Shown here: piece after piece, positions 1 through 8,718 of the stretch
Layout: each line of letters opens with the position of its first letter
Numbering within the stretch: position 1 is the first letter of the stretch
NCBI GenBank assembly: GCA_040954445.1
Contig: CP144362.1
Span: 186,001 to 250,000, forward strand
DNA: 64,000 nt
Origin: Burkholderia sp.
GTDB lineage: Bacteria > Pseudomonadota > Gammaproteobacteria > Burkholderiales > Burkholderiaceae
Direction of reading: 5' to 3'
The notes under the pieces: model-generated
The model's database searches: none
What the model was told of the DNA's origin: nothing
The model's input: only the letters and a program-made list of their open reading frames with translations
Position numbers and translations under genes: made by a program

Positions 1-317
1 TAGGCATCGTTCGAGATCCCGACCGTCGTAAAACGATCCCAGATCGTGCCGCTGGAGTCCATGCCGCCAGTCATGGTGTTGAATGCACCTTCGATGTGGA
101 ACAGCACCTTGTAGCCGCCGCCGAGGTCCTCGACGCCTTTGATGCCCCACAGGCTGGTACCCCAATTACCGCTTTCTGCGCTGATCGTGTGGCCAGCCTG
201 GCCGCCGTTCAGATATTCGAGCCCTGCGTCCAGGCGACCGTACAGCGTCGCGTTGCTTTGCGCCTGCGCTGCCACCCCAGCAGCCATCAATGCTGCCGCG
301 AGCAATGCTTTCTTCAT
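1..317 (-). CDS. Gram-negative porin, 5' part (runs off window)
   Basis: The reverse strand from 317 encodes a start Met-Lys-Lys, a hydrophobic signal peptide ending near AQAQS, then TLYGRLDAGLEY and later WGIKGVEDLGGGYK and FHIEGAF. This is the usual N-terminus of the Burkholderia trimeric beta-barrel porins (OmpC-like, Gram_neg_porins family), which form outer-membrane diffusion channels. About 105 codons are visible and the gene continues beyond base 1. A good ribosome binding site (AGAGGAA) lies 5–11 bases upstream of the ATG. The promoter side is cut at about 335 by an ISa end remnant followed by IS630 debris, so its native promoter may be lost. Family call is firm; which porin paralogue it is cannot be told. 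Confidence 0.85.
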   Translation of the reverse strand, partial: MKKALLAAALMAAGVAAQAQSNATLYGRLDAGLEYLNGGQAGHTISAESGNWGTSLWGIKGVEDLGGGYKVLFHIEGAFNTMTGGMDSSGTIWDRFTTVGISNDA

Positions 318-334
318 TATTTCCTCTATACCTT

Positions 335-742
335 GGCGTTGTTGCATATTAATCAGAAATACGTTATTTTGAATAAAAATGCATAGAAAATCAGTTTATG
401 CATGAAATATTGATCAGAAATACGAGAACTTGACTCAAGCTGCAAAACAAATTGGTTTGTGCATGAAATGGTGAGCGACACGTTGTAGTGATTTCTGGAG
501 ACGACGTAGATAGCTGATGACCTCTTTTTGAGATGCCCCTTGTTCCGTTCCGGAACCTGTTTCGTCACGTTTGCCTTCAAGTCAGCATTGAGCATCTCGT
601 CGGGATTCAGTTCTGGGCTGTACGACGGAAGGTAGAACACTTCAATCTCGTCGCCGTGCTCGGCCAAGCACGCCGTGACCGGCTTGGCGTGATAAACCTT
701 CAGGTTGTCGAGAATCAGAAACACCTTCTTGCTGCGCATGCC
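335..742 (-). mobile_element. IS630-family element, 3' half, with ISa end remnant
   Basis: Bases 335–348 are an ISa terminal remnant fused to IS630 3' sequence. The reverse strand then encodes the C-terminal part of an IS630/Tc1-type DDE transposase (MRSKKVFLILDNLKV, then FYLPSYSPELNPDEMLNADL), a hallmark of that family. The frame breaks near 520–545. The TA-type element end (TATTGATCAGAAATACG) sits at 408–424. The reading frame continues across the inserted ISa copy at 743–1862 into 1863–2076. Dead copy. Confidence 0.8.
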
Positions 743-1862
743 GGCGTTGTTGCATAAATCGAACGTGAGGACGCCATGGCATCGGACGGGCATAATTCAG
801 GCGATACGAACGGATTGCGGACGAGCGAGGTCCGCCATGCGGTTGATGACGCGGACGCGAACGGCGACCTCGGTCGCCTGCGCGGCGATGTGACGCGCCC
901 AGAGACAGTGGCCGGTGAGGGTCTTGAACCGATACATCGCATTCTCGGCAAGCGATCGCCGGTGGTAGCCACTGTGTTGCTTCCATTCTCGACGACCGTC
1001 GCGGGCAATTGCATCAACCGCGCCATTACGCCACGCCGCACCGGGCATATCCGCTGGCCAATGAGCGGCACCCTCGCGTGGCGGAATCGAAGGAATAGCA
1101 CTGCGTGCAGCAATGGCCGCATGGCATGGCTTGGTGTCGTAGGCACCGTCACCGCCGATGACATCGATTTGTTCTTCGCGTGGAATCTGGTCGAGCAATT
1201 TGGCCAGAGTGTCACCGTCAGCCACATTCTGATTCGTCATTAGCGCGGCATGCACTTGACCTGTATTCGCGTTGAGCGCGAGATGGACTTTACGCCACGT
1301 GCGCCGCTTCGAGTAGCCGTGCTGGCGCACCTGCAATTCACCTTCTCCATAGACCTTCAGACCGGTGCTGTCGACAACCAGATGGATCTGGTTCATACGA
1401 AGGATCGGCAGTTCGACATCAAGCGTTTTTGCCCGGCGACAGAGCGTGGTGTAATTCGGCACCGGCAAGCTCGGGAAGGCCAAATCGCGCAGACTTTGGG
1501 TGAAACCTTGCAGGGCGCGCAAGGTCAGTCGATAGACGGTCTTCACGCCAAGTAATGCCTGAATCAGCGTATCGCCGTATAGACACGGGCGACCACGTGT
1601 GGGTATGGCATCGGGTATTCTGGCAAGGACGGCTTCATCTATCCATATTGTTACGTTCCCCCGGTTGATCAGGCCTTCATTATAGGCCGCCCAATTCCTG
1701 ACACGGTAGCGTGCCTTCGGCTCACCTTTCTTGTGTATGTCCTTGCGTATTTTCTTGGCAAAAATTAGGTAGTTACTCTGGAATCTGACTTGATAGGAGG
1801 CTGGCCCCGCGACCGTTGCGCGTAAACGTCAACGGATCTCGCTCGATTTATGCAACAACGCC
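743..1862 (-). mobile_element. ISa copy (IS5 family, IS903-like) inserted in IS630
   Basis: Full-length copy with both ends (GGCGTTGTTGCATAAATC and its complement), flanked by a perfect 9-bp target duplication GCGCATGCC at 734–742 and 1863–1871. Removing it restores IS630 sequence, so it is a clean nested insertion. Confidence 0.95.
797..1750 (-). pseudogene. ISa transposase without start codon
   Basis: Same 318-codon reading frame as the intact copies, but the normal ATG is ATA at 1750–1748. A compensating +1/−4 change gives LPILRMNQIHL in place of [12 protein letters not shown], removing one residue just before the first catalytic Asp. The next in-frame start (GTG at 1546) would lose the N-terminal DNA-binding region. 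Probably inactive although its ends are intact. Confidence 0.85.
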
Positions 1863-2076
1863 GCGCATGCCTTGAATCAGGCGCTTCAGGAAATCGATCA
1901 GGATGTCGGCGTTCATCGCACCATCGAAGACTTTCCAGCGCATCTGGCCACGGTTCGTCACAGTCGACATCACCGAGAGGCCTTCGCTTCGACTTGCCAC
2001 GCGTCGCTCGGGCGTCTTGCCAATCGGTGCGTAGGAGTACGCCTACGCACATCGTCTGAGCGTAGCCCCGTTTCGT
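1863..2076 (-). mobile_element. IS630-family element, middle segment
   Basis: Reverse-strand coding for the central part of the IS630 transposase (GDV region, MNADILIDFLKRLIQ, then MRS continuing at 742). It is interrupted on the right at about 2077 by the end of a rearranged ISa pair. Together with 335–742 this is one IS630 copy missing its N-terminal half. Confidence 0.75.
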
Positions 2077-2369
2077 GGGGTTGTTGCATCAATCGAGCGT
2101 GAGGACGCAATGGCATCGACGGGATAATTTCAGGCGATACGAACAAATTGCGGACGAGCGAGGTCCATTATACGGTTGATGACGCCGACGCGAATAGAGA
2201 CCTCGGTCGCCTGCGCGTCGATGTGACGCGGTCAGAGACAGTTTCCGGTGAGGGTCTTGAACCGATACATCGCATTCTCGGCAAGCGATCGCCGGTGGTA
2301 GCCACTGTGTTGCTTCCATTCTCGACGACCGTCACGGGCAATTGCATCAACTGCGCCATTACGCCACGC
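2077..2369 (-). mobile_element. ISa right-end fragment (inverted partner)
   Basis: Reverse-strand ISa right end (end sequence GGGGTTGTTGCATCAATC, with substitutions at the third and a later position) and the last ~90 codons of the transposase. At about 2358–2369 it joins an opposite-orientation ISa copy at a shared short stretch ATTACnCCACGC, giving a right-end to right-end inverted pair. Confidence 0.8.
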
Positions 2370-3074
2370 TCTGTCTCCGGGAAAAAACGCTTGATGTCGA
2401 ACTGATGATCCTTCGCGACAACGAACTGATCCATCTGGTGGTCGACAGCACCGGTCTGAAGGTCTATGGAAAAGGTGGATGGAAGGGGTGCGCCAGCACG
2501 GCTACTCGAAGCGGCGCACGTGGCGTAAAGTCGATCTCGCGCTCAACGCGAATACGGGTCAAGTGCATGTCGCGCTAATGACGAATCAGAATGTGGCTGA
2601 CGGTGACGCTCTGGCCAAGTTGCTCGACCAGATTCCACGCGAAGAACAAATCGATGTCATCGGCGGTGATGGTGCCTACGACACAAAGCCATGCCATGCG
2701 GCCATTGCTGCACGCAGTGCTATTCCTTCGATTCCGCCACGCGAGGGTGCCGCTCATTGGCCAGCGGATATGCCCGGTGCGGCGTGGCGTAATGGCGCGG
2801 TTGATGTAATTGCCCGTGACGGTCGTCGAGAATGGAAGCAAGACAGTGGCTACCACCGGCGATCGCTTGCCGAGAATGCGATGTATCGGTTCAAGACCCT
2901 CACCGGAAACTGTCTCTGGTCGCGTCACATCGAGGCGCAGGCGACCGAGGTCTCCATTCGCGTCGGCGTCATCAACCGTATGGCGGGCCTCGCTCGTCCG
3001 CAATCCGTTCGTATCGCCTGAAATTATCCCGTCGATGCTATTGCATCCTCACACTCGATTTATGCAACAACGCC
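2361..3074 (+). mobile_element. ISa 3' two-thirds, forward strand
   Basis: Begins inside the transposase at the ACCACGCTCTGTC position and runs through D128, D202 and E270 to the right end at 3074. The frame is broken near 2485 (KGGWKGCAS), then 2479–3021 reads the C-terminal 180 residues. The right terminus supplies the new stop codon of tilS. Confidence 0.85.
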
Positions 3075-4539
3075 CCTTAGGGCAAGGAACTTTATTTTCG
3101 TCTATCAGTAGATCGGAATGCCACTCGATCAGACGACGCGTACCACTGCCCTGCTCGACCTTGGCACCGGCCGCCTCGGGCGCGCGATTCAGGCCGATAC
3201 GCGGCACGAACAGCAGCGCCTGGCCGACATGCAGCAACGGCACGTCGCGCTGCCAGGCGGGCACGCCACGCTCCTGGAACAGGTTTTTGAGCGTGCGCGA
3301 ATAGCCGCCCGTGGATGTGCGCAGGCGTTCGCCGCCACTGCGAGCGAGTACTATCAGCGGTGCCTGAGCGAGCATAGCCTCGGTCACGCTATTCTCCCTC
3401 TCTACTGGCCCAGCCTCGACCGTCACCGACCGGAACACGAAGCTTCCCCGCCAGGCCGGCAGGTGCCAGACTTCCTGTCCGGTCCAGTCAAGACACGCTA
3501 CAGGACGTTTTGGCGAGGTACCATCGTTGGGCAGATCGGTGCTGTCACTAGCCTGCCAATACACCTTGTCGCGATAGAGCCTCAGGCAATGCCCTGCGTG
3601 ATCGATCCGCAGCGCATGCGAAACCTGCGGCGCGCGCAGTTGCTTGATCATCTCGGCCAGACGCGCAACCGACGCGCCGGGCAGGCCGAGCCTACGCATC
3701 CAGTGGCGCAGCAGGTTGGCAACGCGGTCTTCGTCGAGCGTGAGCAGGCGCTCACGCGACAGCGTGTGGCCCTCATCCCGCCTCGAAACGGCGGCGAGAT
3801 CGCCGGTCGCCAACGCATCGAGCAGCCGCTGCGCAGCCGCAGCATGCTTGGCGATATTCGCGAGCGCGTCGCGCAAACCTGGGAAATGCACCAAGAGCGT
3901 CGGAAGCACCTCGATACGCAGCGCATTCCGCGTATAGTGCGTGTCGGCATTTGATTCGTCCTCAATCCAGCGCAGCCCGCGCGCCTCGGCATAATGCTCG
4001 AGCTGGGTTCGCAGCAGATGTAGCAGCGGACGCATGCGTACCATGCTCGCCTCGGTCGTCATGGAGAGCGGCGCCATCGCAGCGATACCGGCCAGGCCCG
4101 CGCCGCGTAACAACTGCAGCAGCACCGTCTCGGCCTGGTCGTCAGCATGCTGGGCCAGCCACAGCGCCTGGGTACCATGCCGCTCGCCCATCGTGTCGAG
4201 CGCGCGGTAGCGGATCTCTCGCGCGTTAGCCTCGACACCAAGCCCGGTACCGCGCGGTACCTTGACACGCTCGACATCGAAACGCACGCCTAGCGCGGCT
4301 GCGGTCATTTCGGCATGTGCCAGCCACGCATCGGCGTTTGGACTTAGACCGTGATGGACGTGCAGCGCCACGCAGCACTCAGCACCGGCAATACGCGCAG
4401 TCGCCTCGAGCAGCACTGAGGAATCGAGCCCTCCGCTGTAGGCGATCGCGATCATCGCGTGCTCGGGCAGCTCGCCCAAAGCAACGCGGACCGCGTCGAG
4501 TACGACGCGGTCCGCGTTGAGGTTATTCGGAGGAATCAT
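3049..4539 (-). CDS. tilS: tRNA(Ile)-lysidine synthetase TilS, C-terminus altered by IS
   Basis: TilS converts the wobble cytidine of tRNA-Ile(CAU) to lysidine so that it reads AUA; it is essential in most bacteria. The PP-loop ATP-pyrophosphatase motif SGGLDS is at residues 35–40, followed by the family's HVHHGLSPNADAW and QHADDQAETVLLQLLRGAG segments and a C-terminal TilS domain. Start chosen at the ATG at 4539, which gives MIPPNNLNAD and lies 34 bases after the accA stop; an upstream frame would run back into accA. The last eight residues (GRCCINRV) and the stop come from the ISa terminus at 3049–3074, so the native tail is replaced. The catalytic part is intact, so activity is likely kept. 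Co-transcription with accA is likely. Confidence 0.92.
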   Translation of the reverse strand: MIPPNNLNADRVVLDAVRVALGELPEHAMIAIAYSGGLDSSVLLEATARIAGAECCVALHVHHGLSPNADAWLAHAEMTAAALGVRFDVERVKVPRGTGLGVEANAREIRYRALDTMGERHGTQALWLAQHADDQAETVLLQLLRGAGLAGIAAMAPLSMTTEASMVRMRPLLHLLRTQLEHYAEARGLRWIEDESNADTHYTRNALRIEVLPTLLVHFPGLRDALANIAKHAAAAQRLLDALATGDLAAVSRRDEGHTLSRERLLTLDEDRVANLLRHWMRRLGLPGASVARLAEMIKQLRAPQVSHALRIDHAGHCLRLYRDKVYWQASDSTDLPNDGTSPKRPVACLDWTGQEVWHLPAWRGSFVFRSVTVEAGPVERENSVTEAMLAQAPLIVLARSGGERLRTSTGGYSRTLKNLFQERGVPAWQRDVPLLHVGQALLFVPRIGLNRAPEAAGAKVEQGSGTRRLIEWHSDLLIDENKVPCPKGRCCINRV

Positions 4540-4573
4540 CGGCAACACGCGCGAGGCACCTGGAAGGCGGGGC

Positions 4574-5545
4574 TCAGATGCCCGGCGTGGTTTCCTTGTA
4601 CTTGCCGTAGGCGAGTAGACGTCCCAGGCGGCGCTCGCGCAGCGCATCGATACTCATGCCCTGGAACTGGCGCAGCGTATCGGCCAGCGCACGACGCAGC
4701 AATACGGCCATGCCCTTCGGGTCGCGATGCGCGCCGCCGAGCGGCTCGTTGACGATCTTGTCGATCAAGCCCAGCGCCTTCAAGCGATGCGCCGTCAAGC
4801 CCAGCGCCTCGGCGGCCTCGGGTGCCTTGGCCGCGCTCTTCCAGAGAATCGAGGCGCAGCCTTCCGGCGAGATCACCGAGTAAGTCGAGAATTGCAGCAT
4901 CAGCACAGTATCCGCCACCGCGATCGCAAGCGCGCCGCCCGAACCGCCCTCGCCGATGATGGCAGTGATGATTGGCGTCTTCAGCTCGGCCATCACATAC
5001 AGGTTGCGACCGATCGCCTCCGACTGGCCGCGCTCCTCGGCACCAATGCCAGGATACGCGCCAGGCGTATCGACGAAGGTGAAGATCGGCAGGCTGAATT
5101 TCTCGGCCAGGCGCATCAGGCGCTCGGCCTTGCGATAGCCTTCCGGACGCGGCATGCCAAAGTTGCGCGCCGCGCGCTCCTTTGTGTCGCGCCCTTTCTG
5201 GTGACCGATCACCATGCAGGGGTTGCCACTGAAGCGCGCTAGGCCGCCGATGATCGACTGGTCGTCAGCAAAAGCGCGGTCGCCATGCAGTTCATGGAAA
5301 TCGGTGAACAGCTCGCCCACGTAATCGAGCGTGTAGGGACGCTGTGGATGGCGCGCGATCTGCGAGACCTGCCACGGCGAGAGGTTTGCGTAGAGGTCTT
5401 TAGTCAGTTGCTGGCTCTTCTTCGATAGTCGCTCGATTTCTTCCGAAATGTCGACAGCCGAATCGTCCTGCACGAAGCGCAGTTGCTCGATCTTACCTTC
5501 CAGTTCGGCGATCGGCTGTTCGAAATCCAGAAACGTGGTCTTCAT
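4574..5545 (-). CDS. accA: acetyl-CoA carboxylase carboxyltransferase subunit alpha
   Basis: AccA forms with AccD the carboxyltransferase that moves CO2 from carboxybiotin to acetyl-CoA, the first committed step of fatty-acid synthesis in the cytosol. The 323-aa product ([19 protein letters not shown]) has the normal Burkholderia length. It carries the typical [21 protein letters not shown] and [14 protein letters not shown] segments of the crotonase-fold carboxyltransferase domain. The ATG at 5545 is preferred over an in-frame start 15 codons upstream because it matches the family N-terminus. It is upstream of tilS in the same direction, the usual Burkholderia order. Its own upstream neighbour is gone: an ISa copy starts 72 bases from the start codon. 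Confidence 0.97.
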   Translation of the reverse strand: MKTTFLDFEQPIAELEGKIEQLRFVQDDSAVDISEEIERLSKKSQQLTKDLYANLSPWQVSQIARHPQRPYTLDYVGELFTDFHELHGDRAFADDQSIIGGLARFSGNPCMVIGHQKGRDTKERAARNFGMPRPEGYRKAERLMRLAEKFSLPIFTFVDTPGAYPGIGAEERGQSEAIGRNLYVMAELKTPIITAIIGEGGSGGALAIAVADTVLMLQFSTYSVISPEGCASILWKSAAKAPEAAEALGLTAHRLKALGLIDKIVNEPLGGAHRDPKGMAVLLRRALADTLRQFQGMSIDALRERRLGRLLAYGKYKETTPGI

Positions 5546-5617
5546 GTATGTGAGTTCTAGGTCATGCGGTAGCGCGTATTTTGACCGCACTGGTTCGCAT
5601 TAAAATCGACTCGAAAC

Positions 5618-6740
5618 GGCATTGTTGCATAAATCGAGGGTGAGGACACGATGGCATCGACTGGCATAATTTCAGGCGATACGAACGGATTGCGACCGAG
5701 CGAGGTCCGCCATGCGGTTGATGGCGCCGACGCGAACGGCGACCTCGGTCGCCTGCGCGTCCATGTGACGCGCCCAGAGACAGTGGCCTGTGAGGGTCTT
5801 GAACCGATGCATCGCATTCTCGGCAAGCGATCGCCGGTGGTAGCCACTGTCTTGCTTCCATTCTCGACGACCTTCACTGACAATTGCATCAATCGCGCCA
5901 TGACGCCACGCCGCACCGGGCATATCCGCTGGCCAATGAGCGGCACCCTCGCGTGGCGGAATCGAAGGAATAGCACTGCGTGCAGCAATGGCCGCATGGC
6001 ATGGCTTGGTGTCGTAGGCACCATCACCGCCGATGACATCGATTTGTTCTTCGCGTGGAATCTGGTCGAGCAACTTGGCCAGAGCGTCACCGTCAGCCAC
6101 ATTCTGATTCGTCATTAGCGCGGCATGCACTTGACCCGTATTCGCGTTGAACGCGAGATGGACTTTACGCCACGTGCGCCGCTTCGAGTAGCCGTGCTGG
6201 CGCCACCCTTCCATTCACCTTCTCCATAGACCTTCAGACCGGTGCTGTCGACAACCAGATGGATTGGTTCATTGTCACGAAGGATCGGCAGTTCGACATC
6301 AAGCGTTTTCCAGTCGACAGAGCGTGGTGTAATTCGGCACCGGCAAGCTCGGGAAGGCCAGATCGCGCAGACTTTGGGTGAAACCTTGCAGGGCGCGCAA
6401 CGTGAGTCGATAGACGGTCTTCACGCCAAGTAATGTCTGAATCAGCGTATCGCCGTATAGACACGGGCGACTACGTGTGGGTATGGCGTCGGGTATTCTG
6501 GCAAAGACGGCTTCATCTATCCATATCGTCACGTTCCCTCGGTTGATCAGGCCTTCATTATAGGCCGCCCAATTCCTGACACGGAAGCGTGCCTTCGGCT
6601 CACCTGTCTTGTGTATGTCCTTACGCATTTTCTTGGCAAAAATTCGGCATTTACTCTGGACTCTGACTTGATAGGAGGCTGGCCACGCGACCGTTGCGCA
6701 TAAACGTCAACAGATCTCGTTCGATTTATGCAACAACTCC
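5618..6740 (-). mobile_element. ISa copy, degenerate
   Basis: Full length between ends GGCATTGTTGCATAAATC and ...CAACAACTCC, each with one substitution. The two flanks (ACTCGAAAC and GATCCGGAG) do not match, so there is no target duplication; the copy is old or at a rearrangement joint. It lies between accA and mlaC, which are not expected to be adjacent. Confidence 0.9.
5672..6628 (-). pseudogene. ISa transposase, frameshifted
   Basis: The C-terminal 180 residues (6214–5672) and an N-terminal piece (6628–6299) lie in different frames. A 2-base insertion near 6205 and a small deletion near 6310 separate them. D202 and E270 are still encoded, but no single product can be made. Confidence 0.88.
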
Positions 6741-6793
6741 GATCCGGAGCCATACTAGCATCGGCTTCTTTTTTTATGAGAGCAAGAGAACGC

Positions 6794-7390
6794 ATGAAAC
6801 GTCATCTGATTGCATGCCTCGCAGCGTCGGTCGTCTCCATCAAGGTTTTCGCGCAAAGCGCGCCTGTCGATGTGGTCCGCTCCGCAGTCGAGGGGACCGT
6901 CAACGCCATGAAGGCGGATCCGTCCGCACGCGGCGGAGACATGGCCAAAATCACACAGGTCGTCGAAACGAGTTTCCTGCCGTTGGCGAACTTCGAGCGC
7001 ACCACCCGGATCACCGTCGGCAGGGCCTGGAGTCAGGCGAGCCCGGCGCAGCAGGAGGAGCTCCACAAGCAATTTCGGCTCCTTATGATACGCACCTACG
7101 CGGCTTCGCTAGCCCAGCTCGGCAGCCAGAACGTGACGTTCACCTTCAAGGCGGACGGAGGCAACGCCACCGATGCGCTGGTCCAGTCCACCGTGAGAAC
7201 GCCGGGCGATACGCAGAATGTCGGCTACCGGCTCGGCAAGGAAGGCAACAACTGGAAGATCTACGACATCGACATGTCCGGTGTCTGGCTGATCCAGGTC
7301 TACCAGGGGCAGTTCAAGTCGCAGGTGGCCGCGGGCGGGATCGACGGCCTGATCAGCAACCTGCAGAAGCACAACGCACGCGTCAACTGA
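6794..7390 (+). CDS. mlaC: MlaC/Ttg2D-family periplasmic phospholipid-binding protein
   Basis: MlaC shuttles phospholipids across the periplasm between the outer-membrane MlaA complex and the inner-membrane MlaFEDB transporter, keeping outer-leaflet lipid asymmetry. The 198-aa product has a signal peptide (MKRHLIACLAASVV to about FAQ). It then has the family's conserved blocks: NFERTTRITVGRAW, FRLLMIRTYAASL, NWKIYDIDMSGVWLI and the C-terminal GGIDGLISNL. ATG 6794 has GAGAA seven bases upstream; ATG 6776 or an IS-derived ATG at 6728 in the same frame would add a polar extension before the signal peptide. No other mla gene is nearby: both sides are ISa copies. An HpnM-like hopanoid-associated paralogue is possible. 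Confidence 0.85.
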   Translation: MKRHLIACLAASVVSIKVFAQSAPVDVVRSAVEGTVNAMKADPSARGGDMAKITQVVETSFLPLANFERTTRITVGRAWSQASPAQQEELHKQFRLLMIRTYAASLAQLGSQNVTFTFKADGGNATDALVQSTVRTPGDTQNVGYRLGKEGNNWKIYDIDMSGVWLIQVYQGQFKSQVAAGGIDGLISNLQKHNARVN

Positions 7391-7405
7391 GCTGACACGC
7401 GTTCG

Positions 7406-7434
7406 GGCGTTGTTGCATAAATCGAGTGTGAGGA
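7406..7434. repeat. solo ISa right-end remnant
   Basis: Twenty-nine bases of ISa right terminus (GGCGTTGTTGCATAAATC plus 11 bases) immediately abutting a complete ISa copy in the same orientation, so two right termini lie in tandem. Confidence 0.85.
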
Positions 7435-8572
7435 GGCGTTGTTGCATAAATCGAACGTGAGGACGCCATGGCATCGGACGGGCATAATTCAGGCGATACG
7501 AACGGATTGCGGACGAGCGAGGTCCGCCATGCGGTTGATGACGCCGACGCGAACGGCGACCTCGGTCGCCTGCGCGGCGATGTGACGCGCCCAGAGACAG
7601 TGGCCGGTGAGGGTCTTGAACCGATACATCGCATTCTCGGCAAGCGATCGCCGGTGGTAGCCACTGTGTTGCTTCCATTCTCGACGACCGTCACGGGCAA
7701 TTGCATCAACCGCGCCATTACGCCACGCCGCACCGGGCATATCCGCTGGCCAATGAGCGGCACCCTCGCGTGGCGGAATCGAAGGAATAGCACTGCGTGC
7801 AGCAATGGCCGCATGGCATGGCTTGGTGTCGTAGGCACCGTCACCGCCGATGACATCGATTTGTTCTTCGCGTGGAATCTGGTCGAGCAACTTGGCCAGA
7901 GCGTCACCGTCAGCCACATTCTGATTCGTCATTAGCGCGGCATGCACTTGACCTGTATTCGCGTTGAGCGCGAGATGGACTTTACGCCACGTGCGCCGCT
8001 TCGAGTAGCCGTGCTGGCGCACCTTCCATTCACCTTCTCCATAGACCTTCAGACCGGTGCTGTCGACAACCAGATGGATCGGTTCATTGTCACGAAGGAT
8101 CGGCAGTTCGACATCAAGCGTTTTTGCCCGGCGACAGAGCGTGGTGTAATTCGGCACCGGCAAGCTCGGGAAGGCCAAATCGCGCAGACTTTGGGTGAAA
8201 CCTTGCAGGGCGCGCAAGGTCAGTCGATAGACGGTCTTCACGCCAAGTAATGCCTGAATCAGCGTATCGCCGTATACACACGGGCGACCACGTGTGGGTA
8301 TGGCATCGGGCATTCTGGCAAGGACGGCTTCATCTATCCATATTGTTACGTTCCCCCGGCTGATCAGGCCTTCATTATAGGCTGCCCAATTCCTGACACG
8401 GTAGCGTGCCTTCGGCTCACCTTTCTTGTGTATGTCCTTGCGCATTTTCTTGGCAAAAATTAAGCAGTTACTCTGGAATCTGACTTGATGGAATCTGACT
8501 TGATAGGGGGCTGGCCCCGCGATCGTTGCGCGTAAACGTCAACGGATCTCGCTCGATTTATGCAACAACGCC
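7435..8572 (-). mobile_element. ISa copy, complete
   Basis: Both ends intact. It is 15 bp longer than the standard 1,123 bp because GGAATCTGACTTGAT is tandemly duplicated at 8475–8504, upstream of the transposase. Flanks do not match. It supplies the sequence immediately upstream of msbA. Confidence 0.95.
7489..8445 (-). CDS. ISa transposase (IS5 family, IS903-like), intact
   Basis: The 318-aa product catalyses cut-and-paste movement of ISa. It shows an N-terminal region starting [15 protein letters not shown], the first catalytic Asp in LVVDSTGLK (D128), the second in GGDGAYDT (D202) and the Glu in [13 protein letters not shown] (E270), with the family's [12 protein letters not shown] segment between. 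The spacing fits the IS903 group DDE pattern. This copy has no frameshift or stop and could be active; the 15-bp duplication upstream lies outside the coding region. Confidence 0.95.
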   Translation of the reverse strand: MRKDIHKKGEPKARYRVRNWAAYNEGLISRGNVTIWIDEAVLARMPDAIPTRGRPCVYGDTLIQALLGVKTVYRLTLRALQGFTQSLRDLAFPSLPVPNYTTLCRRAKTLDVELPILRDNEPIHLVVDSTGLKVYGEGEWKVRQHGYSKRRTWRKVHLALNANTGQVHAALMTNQNVADGDALAKLLDQIPREEQIDVIGGDGAYDTKPCHAAIAARSAIPSIPPREGAAHWPADMPGAAWRNGAVDAIARDGRREWKQHSGYHRRSLAENAMYRFKTLTGHCLWARHIAAQATEVAVRVGVINRMADLARPQSVRIA

Positions 8573-8718
8573 CAAAAAAATTACAAAGCTTGGCGCCCCC
8601 TCTTGCCCAGGTTTCTGGATGTACGGAAGGCTATAATGTCCTGCCAATTTTCGATGTGCGGCGATTCATCGTCGAACATAGCGCTACAAATTCTCGCGGC
8701 AACCTGGAAGGACTTTAT

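Noticed and set aside
7468..7935. Repeated 155-aa and 102-aa open frames antisense to each ISa transposase
   Set aside because: They appear opposite every copy, their sequence follows the transposase codons in a shifted frame, and they decay with it. They are shadows, not genes.
8560..8718. MsbA starting at the IS-derived ATG (8560)
   Set aside because: It would add 53 residues unlike any MsbA, and GGAAGGA directly precedes the TTG at 8719.
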